From Candidatus Electrothrix aarhusensis (GTDB lineage: Bacteria > Desulfobacterota > Desulfobulbia > Desulfobulbales > Desulfobulbaceae): a stretch of 44,352 nucleotides of DNA. Each line of letters opens with the position of its first letter. The stretch's first letter is position 1. Positions 16,750-26,278 of the stretch are shown piece after piece. The stretch is taken from the NCBI GenBank assembly GCA_004028505.1, contig MTKO01000080.1, positions 1 through 44,352 on the forward strand. Direction: 5' to 3'. The notes beneath the pieces were generated by a model. It ran no database searches, was not told the DNA's origin, and saw only the letters and a program-made list of their open reading frames with translations. The translations under genes and the position numbers were made by a program.

Positions 16750-18437
16750 TCATCCTTTCTTCTGCATCTTCGCCCAGCTATCCCGCAGAGTAACAATGCG
16801 GTTAAAGACCGGCTTGTCCGGGCTGCTCTCCTTACTGTCCAAGCAGAAATACCCCTGCCGCTCAAACTGTACCCGATCCTCCAAGCTTAGTTCCGCCAAC
16901 GAGGGCTCCAGGATACTATTCGCTAGAATCTGACAGGAATCAGGATTCAAGAACTCCTTAAAATCCTTTTCCTTGTCCGAGTCCGGGTTTTCCACGCTGA
17001 AGAGCCGGTCATAGAGGCGTACCTCTGCCGGGATGCCGTGCTTGGCCGAAACCCAGTGGATGGTGCCCTTGACCTTGCGTCCGTCCGGGGCCGAACCTCC
17101 GCGAGTCTCAGGATCATAGGTACAGTGCAGCTCAACGACCTCGCCGTTCTCATCCTTGATGGCCTTGTCGCAGGTGATCAGGTAGGCGTAGCGCAGGCGT
17201 ACTTCCCGACCCTCGGTGAGCCGGAAAAACTTCCTCGGCGCATTCTCCAGATAGTCGGCGCGTTCAACATAGATCTCCCGGCTGAAGGGAACCTTGCGGG
17301 TGCCATGTCCGGATTCTGGGGATGGTTCTGCGCTTCCAGTTCTTCTTCCTGCTCTTCCGGGTAATTGGTGATCACGATCTTGAGTGGGTTGAGCACGCCC
17401 ATGACTCTGGGTGCATCGACGTTCAGGTCATCGCGCACTGAGTTTTCCAGCACGCCCATGTCGATCCAGGAATCACGCTTGCCCACCCCGATGGTATCGC
17501 AGAAATTACGGATGGAGGCGGGGGTATAGCCGCGCCGCCGCAGGCCGGAGATGGTCAGCATCCGGGGGTCGTCCCAGCCGTCCACATGGTTTTCTTCGAC
17601 AAGTTGGAGCAGCTTACGCTTGCTCATCACGGTGAAGTTGATGTTCAAGCGGGCGAACTCGTACTGGCGTGGGCGGCAGGGGGTGGCCAGGGTATCCAGA
17701 ACCCAGTCGTAGACAGCCCGGTTGTTTTCAAACTCCAGGGTGCAGATGGAATGGGTGATCTGCTCGATCATGTCGGACAGGCAGTGGCAGAAATCGTACA
17801 TCGGGTAGATGCACCAGGTGTCACCGGTGCGGTGGTGATCCTTGTTCATGATCCGGTAAATGGCCGGGTCGCGCATGATCATATTGGGCGAGGTCATGTC
17901 AATCTTGGCCCGCAGGGAGCAGGTGCCTTCGGCCAGTTCGCCGTTCTTCATCTGCGCAAACAGGGCAAGGTTTTCCTCTACCGAGCGGTCACGGTACGGG
18001 CTGTCCTTACCCGGCTCGGTCAGGGTGCCCCGGTATTCGCGCATATCGTCCGCGTTAAGGTGGCAGACATAGGCCTTGCCCATTTTGATCAGCTGGACCG
18101 CGAATTCGTGGAGTTGGTCAAAATAATCTGAGGAAAAATGGAGATGCTCGCCCCAGTCAAAGCCCAGCCAGCGCACGTCTTTCTGGATGGCGTCCACGTA
18201 TTCGGTGGATTCCTTGCCTGGATTGGTGTCGTCAAAGCGGAGATGGCAGACCCCGTTGTTCTCCTTGGCAATGCCGAAGTTCAGGCAGATGGACTTGGCA
18301 TGCCCGATGTGGAGGAAGCCGTTGGGTTCCGGGGGGAATCGGGTGACGATGTTGCTGTGCTTGCCGGACTTGAGGTCTTCGGCGATGATTTGGCGGATGA
18401 AGTCTAGGGGTTTGGCTGGGGTGTCGATGTTTGTCAT
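16750..18437 (-). CDS. glnS: Glutaminyl-tRNA synthetase (one frame break)
   Basis: This class I synthetase attaches glutamine to tRNA-Gln. The repaired protein is 562 residues, close to the 554 of E. coli. It shows HIGH at 43-46 ([15 protein letters not shown]), the KMSKS equivalent as VMSKRK, and the C-terminal anticodon-binding beta-barrels ending GYFCLDSK and VTLRDSWAK. The frame breaks near 17303, after NHPQNPDM. The other frame continues [17 protein letters not shown] and stays open to the TGA at 16750. One G added to a GG pair restores family-like sequence. As this enzyme is essential where it replaces the GatCAB route, a sequence error is more likely than true loss. The last part is duplicated at 16022-16100. 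Confidence 0.93.
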
Positions 18438-18538
18438 ATTAAAAAATGTTGGAAATAGTTACTTGGTGGTTAAAGATGAGCTGATTGAATTGGTACCCTT
18501 TTGCGCTGTCACTGAAGGCCAGCCATACTTTGCAGCCG

Positions 18539-18552
18539 TGCAATATATTGCA
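18539..18552. repeat. 14-base perfect palindrome upstream of glnS
   Basis: TGCAATATATTGCA lies 102 bases upstream of the glnS start in a 172-base spacer. It may be a regulator site. Nothing else in the spacer is recognised. Confidence 0.35.
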
Positions 18553-18609
18553 GCCTGCTCAATATGTGTGAACATTGTTGCCGCGTTCAAGCTTGGCTAC
18601 GGCATTACT

Positions 18610-19170
18610 CTACTTTTTAGCCATTACAGACGGAAGAAAACGAGCAATGCCTAGTAACCCATACCGGGCAATGAATGTTTGTTTACGTTTATTGAAAAAT
18701 TTAATTAACTCCTCATGAGACTTAGCTTCAAGACAAAAATTTACAAACTTCTTGAATTCATCGCATGATTGTTTCATGTATTCATCTTTCCAATATCCAC
18801 TCATCCTCTCCTTTTTTACCAGATAGAAGAAGCGTTTATTCCAAGCCTGCATAGCCTGCCTATCGCATAACTCTTGAAGGCAAAACATTTGCTCATACAT
18901 GGTGAACTGCATAAATAAATAATGCTTTATTTGCCTCTTCCGCGTTTCAACGCTGTCTTCTTCGTTTGGATATTTACCATCTGGGTAATCAAGCGATGCA
19001 AATAAGTAAACGTCCTGCAATTCAAGCGAGTTCTGATGAAAAAGCCTATCGCTCAAGGCTATATATGATTGCATGGCCTCTTGCTTTTTCATATGATATA
19101 AGCTTAGTAAGCCAAAAAACAAGATGACTGTTTGAACAGCCATAATAATGGTTTGAATAATTGTAGTCAT
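18610..19170 (-). CDS. Membrane-anchored hypothetical protein
   Basis: This 186-residue protein has one N-terminal hydrophobic segment (about 5-24, IIMAVQTVILFFGLLSLYH). A soluble, helix-rich domain follows, with many aromatic and charged residues (FMQFTMYEQMFCLQELCD, SGYWKDEY). The type, one membrane anchor plus helical bundle, is common near mobile or defence genes, but I recognise no specific family and assign no function. It lies upstream of glnS on the same strand, 172 bases away, so it is probably separate. The start at 19170 has no strong ribosome site. Confidence 0.6.
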   Translation of the reverse strand: MTTIIQTIIMAVQTVILFFGLLSLYHMKKQEAMQSYIALSDRLFHQNSLELQDVYLFASLDYPDGKYPNEEDSVETRKRQIKHYLFMQFTMYEQMFCLQELCDRQAMQAWNKRFFYLVKKERMSGYWKDEYMKQSCDEFKKFVNFCLEAKSHEELIKFFNKRKQTFIARYGLLGIARFLPSVMAKK

Positions 19171-19260
19171 GATAACTTTACCTTGGTCTTAGGATTCTTA
19201 TTATTGTTCTTTCTAAAAGAGGTAGTTACAGTACCTGTCCGCCTTAAACCTCCCTAATTC

Positions 19261-19300
19261 GCAGGGAAGTCAGGGCATATCCGTGACTCCACAACCCTGC
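19261..19300. repeat. Nested hairpin in intergenic spacer
   Basis: GCAGGG and CCCTGC enclose AGTCA and TGACT, giving a two-part stem with an internal loop. It lies between the BrnA-like gene and the membrane protein gene, and may be a terminator or structured leader. Confidence 0.35.
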
Positions 19301-19349
19301 CTTCATAGATAAAGAACACCATCTCACCGTTTGCTCGGTATTCTCAGTT

Positions 19350-19553
19350 CTATGTCAAGGTCATACGATGTTCTTTTGCATACTTGCGAAGAGCACGATT
19401 AACCGAATCCGAGTCAGGAAACAGCTTATGCAGATCAGGCGCAATGACAACTATATTGGTTCCTTCCCTATATGACTTTACGTATTTTCCCCGCTCTCCT
19501 GATTTAATCAGTTCAGCAGGATATTCTGATCGTAATGTATCCTTATCCTTCAT
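19350..19553 (-). CDS. Antitoxin partner of BrnT-type toxin
   Basis: This 67-residue protein matches the short antitoxins often paired with DUF497 toxins, with EYPAELIKSGERGKY, then YREGTNIVVIAPDLHKLFP, and an ending NRALRKYAKEHR. It is not the ribbon-helix-helix BrnA type by sequence. It starts 11 bases inside the toxin gene, with AGGAG 10 bases upstream, consistent with translational coupling. It should neutralise the toxin and may autoregulate; this is inferred from the arrangement. Confidence 0.75.
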   Translation of the reverse strand: MKDKDTLRSEYPAELIKSGERGKYVKSYREGTNIVVIAPDLHKLFPDSDSVNRALRKYAKEHRMTLT

Positions 19554-19812
19554 ATGCTTTACGCTCCTGGCGGATCATCCGCCGTGCTGAAATAATACGA
19601 ATCGTGCCTGACCGTTCGGTGTAGGATACAACAAGCGGTGTCCCTTTAGAAGAAACGCCGAAGAGCAAAAAACGGTTTTCTTCATAGGAATGATCCGGGT
19701 CATAGACACAGGACGAGTGTTCGTCATTAAACACTTCGCAGGCTTCTGTAAAGGAAACGCCATGCTTCTTTTTGTTAGTGCGTGCCTTTGTTTTGTCCCA
19801 TTCAAAATTCAT
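19543..19812 (-). CDS. brnT: BrnT-family toxin (DUF497)
   Basis: This 89-residue protein shows the DUF497 pattern: FEWDKTKARTNKKKHGVSF, then EVFNDEH, then R-x-x-LFGVSSKG, and the ending IRIISARRMIRQERKAYE. BrnT toxins are RelE-fold ribonucleases that block translation. The toxin gene comes first and overlaps the antitoxin by 11 bases, the known order for this family. It is the second toxin pair in 4 kb. Confidence 0.88.
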   Translation of the reverse strand: MNFEWDKTKARTNKKKHGVSFTEACEVFNDEHSSCVYDPDHSYEENRFLLFGVSSKGTPLVVSYTERSGTIRIISARRMIRQERKAYEG

Positions 19813-19928
19813 AGATATTTTTTCAGATCAGCCTGTCTGAACATTCGTTGTCTGCTGTTTTATCCGACCACAAATTCACTGTATCGCCTTTGCATTAATT
19901 TGACAAGCTTACAGGATTGCCCGTTATC

Positions 19929-21650
19929 TTACATTGCCTGAAACACCCGGAACCCCTGATTACCGAAACAGTAGATCACAAATTTAGAAATCTCCGCCTT
20001 AGGATATTCCGCACGTAACCCCTCGGCATAGCCATTAATCTGCTCTGTATCCTCAATTCGTACCTGGAAATCCTCAATGCTTGTCTTCATCTTCCTCAGC
20101 TCAGTATTGGAAAAATACTTGAATTCAACTACCCAGCGCAGGCCCGCATATTTTTCATTATACTTGCCCACAAATTCCAGATCGCTTCGCCCCTGGGGAT
20201 AGGAACGCTCCACATGCCAGACAAACCAGCGGGAAAGAAAACGGCTGCACAGTTCGTAAAAGGTGGTGCGGTAGAAGTTTTCATTCACCTGCTGAAAGAT
20301 AGCCTCGGGCAGCTGGGAAACATACTCCTGCCAATACCCGGCAAAAAGCTGTTCCAGGTCGGGCTTGTTGGCAAAGGCCTGCATGATCTCGGCATAGCGG
20401 GTGGATACGTCGATATGATGAATTTCATTAAAATATTGAACAAAGATGGTGCGCATGTTCATATTGGGCAGGCAGAGGAAAAAATCATCCTTGCGGGTCA
20501 GCATGCCGAGGTAAAAAAAGGAGATCGGAAAAAAGGAGGGTTCAAAAAACTGGTACATATTGAATTTCTCAACCAAAAAAGTATCGTCATAGGCAATACT
20601 GTTGTGCAGGGTCAGGCGATCAACAAATTCCTCGGTCAGGGCCGGGTTAGAGGCGGTCAGACGGCGTACCCAAGAAATATCAGTTTTGAGGTTGAGGTCG
20701 GTCAGGTGCTTGGGGATAGTTTTGTGATTCTGGAGCCAGTTGAGGAAATAGAGCACCGAGGTTGAATTATAGAGGCTTTCTCCGTCATCGGTGATGAGCT
20801 GGTAGCCGTTGTACTGGTTTTTCATCAGCGTACCCACCTCGGAACGGGTGGTTGGATCAAGATTCTGGTCTTGAAAGACCGCATCGACTAGGGTGTCTGT
20901 TTCGGCTTGGGTGAAGCCCAGCATGTTTTCAAATCGAGGATCCAAAGTCAGAAAGGTAGCCACGTTAAAACCCGAGGCCATATCATCCATAGTGATAGGT
21001 AACACGCCAGTGATAAAGACATTGGAGATGCTCTGCGTTTCCCGGCCCTGCTTCAGAATCTTGAAAAAGGTTTTGAAAAAGCCGTTGTCCGCTGTTAATT
21101 CCCGGTAAAGCTGATCCTTATTGGCTGTGACCAGCTGATTGGCAAAATTATCGTATTCATCAATGATGATGTACAGCGGCGGCAGCTGGTGATCATGCAG
21201 GTAGCTGAGCAGCCTGCCCAGGCAGTCCGACACCGGATCATCGGTGTCAATCTCCGGCATATCCTTGAGCAGAGCATATTTATTGCGCATATACTTGATC
21301 AGATAATTGCAATGCACCTTGAAGCTGCGCTCAATAGCACCAAGGGTTTTTCCTGGTTCGATAACGGAAAAATTCAGGTGCAGGATAAAGCAGCTGTTCT
21401 GTTTGCCGGTCGGGTGCTGTCCTATCCAGGTATGGCCGAAGAGTTCGCTGAAGCGGCCTGCTGTATTGAGGTCGTAATAATGGTTAAGGAGAGAGCAGAG
21501 CAGGGATTTGCCAAAGCGGCGCGGCCGGAGGAAGACAGGGTTGTTCACCTGCTCCAACTCAGCAAGCCAAGAGGTTTTGTCGACAAAATAGCCATTCTTT
21601 TCCACTAGCTCAGCGTAGTTGGCAATGCCGTAGAGGATGCGTTTTTTCAT
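19929..21650 (-). CDS. AAA-ATPase-like / PD-(D/E)XK nuclease-like protein
   Basis: This 573-residue protein belongs to the widespread AAA-ATPase-like plus DUF1703 type. The N-terminus (GIANYAELVEKNGYFVDKTS) leads to a Walker A-like RPRRFGKSLL and Walker B YIIIDEYDNFA. The C-terminal 150 residues form a PD-(D/E)XK-like nuclease, with the D...E-x-K pattern in RSDLEFVG and WVVEFKYF. Such proteins occur in many copies in gut and sediment bacteria. Their role is unknown, though a mobile or defence link is often suggested. It is the last gene of a run DUF445 - aspartic protease - this gene, 9 bases after the protease stop, so it may be translated from that transcript. Confidence 0.88.
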   Translation of the reverse strand: MKKRILYGIANYAELVEKNGYFVDKTSWLAELEQVNNPVFLRPRRFGKSLLCSLLNHYYDLNTAGRFSELFGHTWIGQHPTGKQNSCFILHLNFSVIEPGKTLGAIERSFKVHCNYLIKYMRNKYALLKDMPEIDTDDPVSDCLGRLLSYLHDHQLPPLYIIIDEYDNFANQLVTANKDQLYRELTADNGFFKTFFKILKQGRETQSISNVFITGVLPITMDDMASGFNVATFLTLDPRFENMLGFTQAETDTLVDAVFQDQNLDPTTRSEVGTLMKNQYNGYQLITDDGESLYNSTSVLYFLNWLQNHKTIPKHLTDLNLKTDISWVRRLTASNPALTEEFVDRLTLHNSIAYDDTFLVEKFNMYQFFEPSFFPISFFYLGMLTRKDDFFLCLPNMNMRTIFVQYFNEIHHIDVSTRYAEIMQAFANKPDLEQLFAGYWQEYVSQLPEAIFQQVNENFYRTTFYELCSRFLSRWFVWHVERSYPQGRSDLEFVGKYNEKYAGLRWVVEFKYFSNTELRKMKTSIEDFQVRIEDTEQINGYAEGLRAEYPKAEISKFVIYCFGNQGFRVFQAM

Positions 21651-21659
21651 ATAATTTCT

Positions 21660-22499
21660 TTATGGCTCCCAGTACAACGTCAGTTTGTCTTCCTTGACCT
21701 CATAGCGTTTCAATCGCTTGAAAAAGGTCATCCCCAATAGAGAGTTGCTCATTTCCGCCTCATTAATCGAGACCCTGATATCATGCAGCTGGATTCCTTG
21801 TACCCTGAAATAGTCAATCCTGACAGAGCTGCCTCGGACAACCCCATTTGCCGTTTCATAGATGCGGTCAAAAGCAAGCTCTGCGGGATTTATTCCCAGT
21901 CTTTTTGCATCGCTAGGAGAAAGCACGATACTGCTGGCTCCTGTGTCGGCTAGAAAAACAACAGGAACGCCATTTACTTCAGCGCGAATATAGAAATGCC
22001 CATCCGAGGACACGGGAAAGGTTACAGAGTTAGGTGTATTCTGGAGACCTTTGGAGGGCATTATCTCGGAGAGAAGCCGATCCTTTATTCCGGCCAGCTC
22101 GTAACGATAGCTGAACCCCACCATGAAGACCAAGCCGATGACCGCCCAGATGGCAAGTTGCTTAATTTTTCTCCACATGTTTCCTGATGCCAAGGTCGCG
22201 CTGGCAAAGAGAATGAAGATACCTGCATAAAGAATCTGCCCTGAGTCCTCACCCAGGGAGAACGCATGAAAGGCGTCATTCAGGTAAATGAGCAGTCCTG
22301 CGAGAACTCCAGCAATACAAAGGAACCGTACAAAGAAACATGAGGAAAACTGGTCAGTCTGCTCAGGCTGCTCTTGCTTCCTTTCTCCATAAAAGTCCAG
22401 AAAGCTCCTGTCCTCCTCGTTATGCGAAGGAGCAGGGGCGGATGGAGTTGGTACACTCCTCGCTTTATCTGGTTTGGAGGTGGAATCTTTCTCTTGCAT
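21660..22499 (-). CDS. Membrane-anchored retropepsin-like aspartic protease
   Basis: This 279-residue protein has a proline-rich cytoplasmic start and three hydrophobic segments (about 53-70, 85-105 and 112-130). The C-terminal single-lobe aspartic protease domain carries the active-site FLADTGASSIVLS and the partner motif NSLLGMTFFKRL. It matches the bacterial 'clan AA, TIGR02281' type, which acts as a dimer, probably on the outer face of the membrane. Substrates are unknown. The start at 22499 has no obvious ribosome site and lies 28 bases after the DUF445 stop. Confidence 0.88.
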   Translation of the reverse strand: MQEKDSTSKPDKARSVPTPSAPAPSHNEEDRSFLDFYGERKQEQPEQTDQFSSCFFVRFLCIAGVLAGLLIYLNDAFHAFSLGEDSGQILYAGIFILFASATLASGNMWRKIKQLAIWAVIGLVFMVGFSYRYELAGIKDRLLSEIMPSKGLQNTPNSVTFPVSSDGHFYIRAEVNGVPVVFLADTGASSIVLSPSDAKRLGINPAELAFDRIYETANGVVRGSSVRIDYFRVQGIQLHDIRVSINEAEMSNSLLGMTFFKRLKRYEVKEDKLTLYWEP

Positions 22500-22527
22500 A
22501 ATAGGGCCGTTGGGGATCTTTGGGGAT

Positions 22528-24128
22528 CTACATCAATATAACGATCAGGTTAAGCAATCCGATCATGAATCCGAGCAGGGCACCAAACAGGTTAATGTAC
22601 TTAAACTGCTCTTCCATAATAGAGAGAAGGAGGCCCTCAAGGCGCATCAGGTCAAGGGAATTTACTTTTTCCTTGACCATGTCCCTGATGTTCAGGGTAT
22701 GCACCAAGCCCGGTACTTCACGAACCAGCATTTTATTGGCTGAAAGGACGATGTACTCGGTGATGCCGTTACGGATTCCTGCTGGCATCAGGTTTTGGAG
22801 AATACCCAGCGGTTTTGATGTCATTCGGTCCACCATCGTATTGATGATCTTGTCGAGCAATTCCCCTGTCTGTTCAGAGCGAAGAACCCTGGACAGCTCG
22901 TTAACAAGGCTTCGACGCATCCTCTCAGCCTGATCTTTGTTCAGGAGCAGGGCCGCACAATCGGCAAGTGGAAGGCGTCCGTGGTCAATCAGCGTCTCAA
23001 ACTGATTTCTGATGGTATCAGAGATCAGTTGCTGCATTTTTTTTGAGCTGAGCATTGCCATAATTTTTTCAGCAAGCTGGTAACAGATCGCCTCCTGTTT
23101 TTCCTGCTCAACATGAATCAGCAAGTTCGCCAGCGGGGTAGCCAAAAAGGTTTTGGTCTGGTCAGCAAGGGCGCGGGCTGCTCGTTCCTGTATATCTGGT
23201 TGTTGCAGCCAGTCAGCGAGGTCATCTTCCTTTTTTTCCAGCCAGATACGGATGGTCCCGTCTATATTGTCTAAGTCGATAAAGCCTTTAGCCATAGCCG
23301 CCATGGGGCCAAGGCTATCCAGAAAATCCTCTACCCCTCCCTTGATAGCGATAACGAGCCGATCACGCATGGAAGGCTCCGCTAGCATATCCGCTGTTCG
23401 GCGTAAGAGCTGCGGTGCCTGTTGCTCAATGGTTGCGCAGATCAGTTGGACCAGTTCTTCTGGAAGAAAATCTTCTACAGCCTTGCCTGATACTGCCGCC
23501 TCGGTCAGTCCTTCCTGTATCCGACGTGCAAGGAGCTTGGTGTTATCAGGGGAGGCGGCCATTTTTTCAAGACAGGCTTCTGTAAAGCAATAAAAGCCTT
23601 TTCGGTCCTCTGCCCGGAGTATTTCATCAAGCCTGCGAGTGCCGAATTTTTCCAGCTGTTCAGGAATAACCTTGTTCAAGGTTTCACGAAACTGATCAGA
23701 GTCGATATAGGTTCGCACCCCGCTTCGCAGTTGATACTTCAGGGTTCTGAGGCCGATTCGGGCATAGGCCTGAAGTGCCGGGGAATGACGGTCTGGATCG
23801 GGCCTAAGTCACGGACTAAAATATCCTGAACCTGATCGTCCACGATCTGATAGAGATGATCCTGGAAAGGCTCTGCGGACAGGGCCGTGCCAATATCTGT
23901 TGCGGTGAGCAGTTTTTCACCCACCATGTCGCCGATGTTTTCGGCAAGTTCATGGCGCTTGGAAGGAATGATCCCTGGGGTCATGGGAACCCGTTTGCCC
24001 AGAATGTACCAAGGGTTCAGGGGGCGAAAGAGCATGCGGATCGCCACCTTATTGGTCAAATAACCGATAAGGGCACCGAGCAAAGGCGGACCGGCATAGG
24101 TGAGAATTTGGGTTGTTGAGAAAAGCAT
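22528..24128 (-). CDS. DUF445 membrane protein (one frame break)
   Basis: The repaired protein is 533 residues. Its start (PPLLGALIGYLTNKVAIRMLF, then GIIPSKRHELAENIGDMVG) is diagnostic of DUF445/YheB-type proteins. The middle is long and helical, and a C-terminal hydrophobic pair (LFGALLGFMIGLLNLIVILM) anchors it. The frame breaks at the G run 23780-23783. One added base joins VIP to ALQAYARIGLRTLKYQLR and the rest. The molecular role is unknown. It is the first gene of a minus-strand run with the aspartic protease. Confidence 0.85.
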
Positions 24129-24499
24129 TTTTTTTGTGTAAGTTAAATCTTAAGAAATCTTAAAAGCCTTAATATCGCTGAATTTTTTCGAGAAAAAACG
24201 GAAAGGGCGATCTTGGTCCACATTGCAGTGCCAAGTTGCTGTATCTAACGTGCAATGCCCATATAATGTTTGTACACAGGCGGAAGATTCCTCCGTCTGG
24301 ATATATGGAATGAAAAGATAAAACATACTTGCGATTCCGTCTACCGGGAATCATAAGGAACATCTTTTTTCCTTTCCGTTTCACTTGGAAACAACGAACC
24401 TTTAGGGTATAGTTCACCACTGTATACGTGTGATTGATACTGTTTCATGACAGTTATGACAGGAATTTTTTATATTCAAGGCAATCTCAAGGCAATTCA
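24129..24499. other. Divergent intergenic region between DUF445 and cooC
   Basis: This is 371 bases without a credible gene. It should hold the divergent promoters. A short inverted repeat (GATTCC/GGAATC near 24335-24355) is visible, but no convincing promoter, riboswitch or operator. An in-frame TTG at 24434 would extend cooC into it, with no ribosome site. Confidence 0.5.
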
Positions 24500-25267
24500 A
24501 TGACCAAAGTTATAGCACTCGCCGGTAAGGGTGGGACCGGTAAAACAACAACCTCGGCCCTGCTTCTGAAATATCTCATCGCCCGCAAAAAGACCCCGGT
24601 TCTTGCTGTGGACGCCGATGCAAACGCTAATCTGAATGAGCTGGTCGGCCTCGACGTGCAAACAACTCTTGGAGAAATCCGTAAGGAGTTGAAGGGCGAT
24701 ATGCCTACAGGTATGAGCAGGGACCAGTACATGGAGATGAAAATTCATCAGGCCCTGATCGAAGAGACAGGCTTTGACCTGATGGTGATGGGCCAACCCG
24801 ATGGGCCGGGCTGTTATTGCGCTGCCAATCAGTATCTGGCCATGACGATGGACAAGCTGGCAGACAACTACGAATACATTATTGTGGACAATGAGGCGGG
24901 GATGGAACATCTGAGCAGGATGAACCTGCGCAGTATTGACTACCTGTTCATTGTTTCCGATCCTTCTGCCCGTGGCATCATGACTGCCCGCCGGATCGCC
25001 GATATCACCGGCCCGCTCAAGCTAGAAATCAAGCACCAGTATCTGATGGTCAACAGGGCACCTGATCCGGTTCCTCGGGCTCTGCAAGCAAAAATTGACG
25101 AGGCTGTTGCTGAGGCGGATATGGACTTGGCCGGGATTATTTCCTCCAGTGACGACCTGATTGATCAGGAACTCAGTGGGGCCTCGTATTTAGAGCTGGC
25201 AGAAGATAGTAAGGTTATTGAGCAGGTTTTTGCCGTCTTTGATGCTATCTTTGAGCATTCAGCATAA
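24500..25267 (+). CDS. cooC: CooC-type nickel-insertion ATPase for carbon monoxide dehydrogenase
   Basis: This 255-residue protein is a MinD/SIMIBI-type ATPase with the deviant Walker A GKGGTGKTT. It has the switch region VDADANANLNE and the CxC motif GPGCYCAAN, which binds nickel at a dimer interface. CooC/AcsF loads nickel into the C-cluster of carbon monoxide dehydrogenase or CODH/acetyl-CoA synthase, so its presence points to CO or Wood-Ljungdahl metabolism elsewhere in the genome. No cooS or acs gene is here. The ATG at 24500 with AAGG upstream is chosen over the upstream TTG. Confidence 0.9.
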   Translation: MTKVIALAGKGGTGKTTTSALLLKYLIARKKTPVLAVDADANANLNELVGLDVQTTLGEIRKELKGDMPTGMSRDQYMEMKIHQALIEETGFDLMVMGQPDGPGCYCAANQYLAMTMDKLADNYEYIIVDNEAGMEHLSRMNLRSIDYLFIVSDPSARGIMTARRIADITGPLKLEIKHQYLMVNRAPDPVPRALQAKIDEAVAEADMDLAGIISSSDDLIDQELSGASYLELAEDSKVIEQVFAVFDAIFEHSA

Positions 25268-25289
25268 GTTGCCAAGATAAGTTGCCAAG
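25264..25289 (+). repeat. Tandem 13-base direct repeat after cooC
   Basis: ATAAGTTGCCAAG occurs twice head to tail; the first copy includes the cooC stop codon. It is probably a small local duplication. Confidence 0.6.
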
Positions 25290-25357
25290 CAGAGTACTTT
25301 GAAAAATTAGTCTAACCTTGATACCTGTCTTTTGGACAGGGCGGTTCATTGCGTTTT

Positions 25358-26278
25358 ATGATGACAGAAGAAGACGGACAGGCCATGATCGAGCTGATTC
25401 GGGTCAGCAAGGTATATCCCCCGGATATCCAGGCTCTCGCGGATATATCCCTGCGGATTAACAAGGGAGAGATCTGTTACCTCACGGGTATGAGCGGGGC
25501 TGGAAAAACCACCCTGCTTCGCATGCTGTGTGGAATTGACACACCGGATCGAGGCTATATTGAGGTTGCAGGTAAGGAACTGAATAAATTAACCGGTGCG
25601 CAAATGCAGGAGTTGCGTCGGAGCATCGGGGTGGCATACCAGGATTTTAAACTGCTACCGGACAAAACCGTGGCCCAGAATATTGCCTTTTCCATGGAAG
25701 TGGCCTATCGGAGCAGGTCGTTTATCCGGCAACGAACCGGGAAATTATTGTCTCTGCTTCGGCTGTCAGATAAAGTGAATACCCGGGCCGGGAAGCTTTC
25801 CAGGGGGGAACAGCAGCGAGTGTCCATTGCCAGGGCTGTAGCTAATGACCCGGTACTTCTCCTTGCTGACGAGCCCACCGGTAACCTTGATACAGAGACC
25901 ACCGAGTTGGTGATGGACCTCTTTCATCATTATAACGAGAAAGGGACGACATTGCTTATCGCCACCCATGATCATTCCATTTATAATTATCCGGGCAGCA
26001 AAGTCGTCACCATTGAACAGGGACGGATGCTTGTTGCCGGTGAATCGAATGATTTCGGCGAATCGACTGAATCCACTAAATCCACTGTACCTATTGCGTC
26101 CACAGCTGCGACCGGTGTGACCGATACCGCCACTCTGAAGGCAGCCAAAAGCGGTCATCAGGAGGACAAGCTCGGTGATCAGATTATCATGAACAGAGAC
26201 CTCGGTGATCTCGGAGATATTGATCTTGGGGAGCTTGGTGTTCTTGGGGATGTCAGGAGAAAAGGGGCCGGAGTATGA
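25358..26278 (+). CDS. ftsE: Cell-division ABC transporter ATPase FtsE with C-terminal tail
   Basis: FtsE hydrolyses ATP with FtsX at the septum to switch on EnvC-type amidase activators. The ABC core is complete: Walker [11 protein letters not shown]-loop AYQDFKLL, signature LSRGEQQR, Walker [11 protein letters not shown] and switch His in ATHDHS. After the normal end near residue 225 there is an extra tail of about 80 residues. It holds a Ser/Thr stretch ([10 protein letters not shown]) and an Asp-Leu-Gly run ([14 protein letters not shown]), unusual for FtsE. The start is uncertain: ATG at 25358, 25361 or 25385 (the last gives the canonical MIEL start). The stop overlaps ftsX by 4 bases. 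Confidence 0.9.
   Translation: MMTEEDGQAMIELIRVSKVYPPDIQALADISLRINKGEICYLTGMSGAGKTTLLRMLCGIDTPDRGYIEVAGKELNKLTGAQMQELRRSIGVAYQDFKLLPDKTVAQNIAFSMEVAYRSRSFIRQRTGKLLSLLRLSDKVNTRAGKLSRGEQQRVSIARAVANDPVLLLADEPTGNLDTETTELVMDLFHHYNEKGTTLLIATHDHSIYNYPGSKVVTIEQGRMLVAGESNDFGESTESTKSTVPIASTAATGVTDTATLKAAKSGHQEDKLGDQIIMNRDLGDLGDIDLGELGVLGDVRRKGAGV

Noticed and set aside
18440-18655. Plus-strand frame with protein-like sequence upstream of glnS
   Set aside because: It has no start of its own, and overlaps the glnS promoter region and the end of the neighbouring gene.
19569-19583. Perfect palindrome GGCGGAT-C-ATCCGCC
   Set aside because: It lies inside the conserved C-terminal coding motif of the BrnT-type toxin (SARRMIRQ) and is probably a codon coincidence, though autoregulation cannot be excluded.
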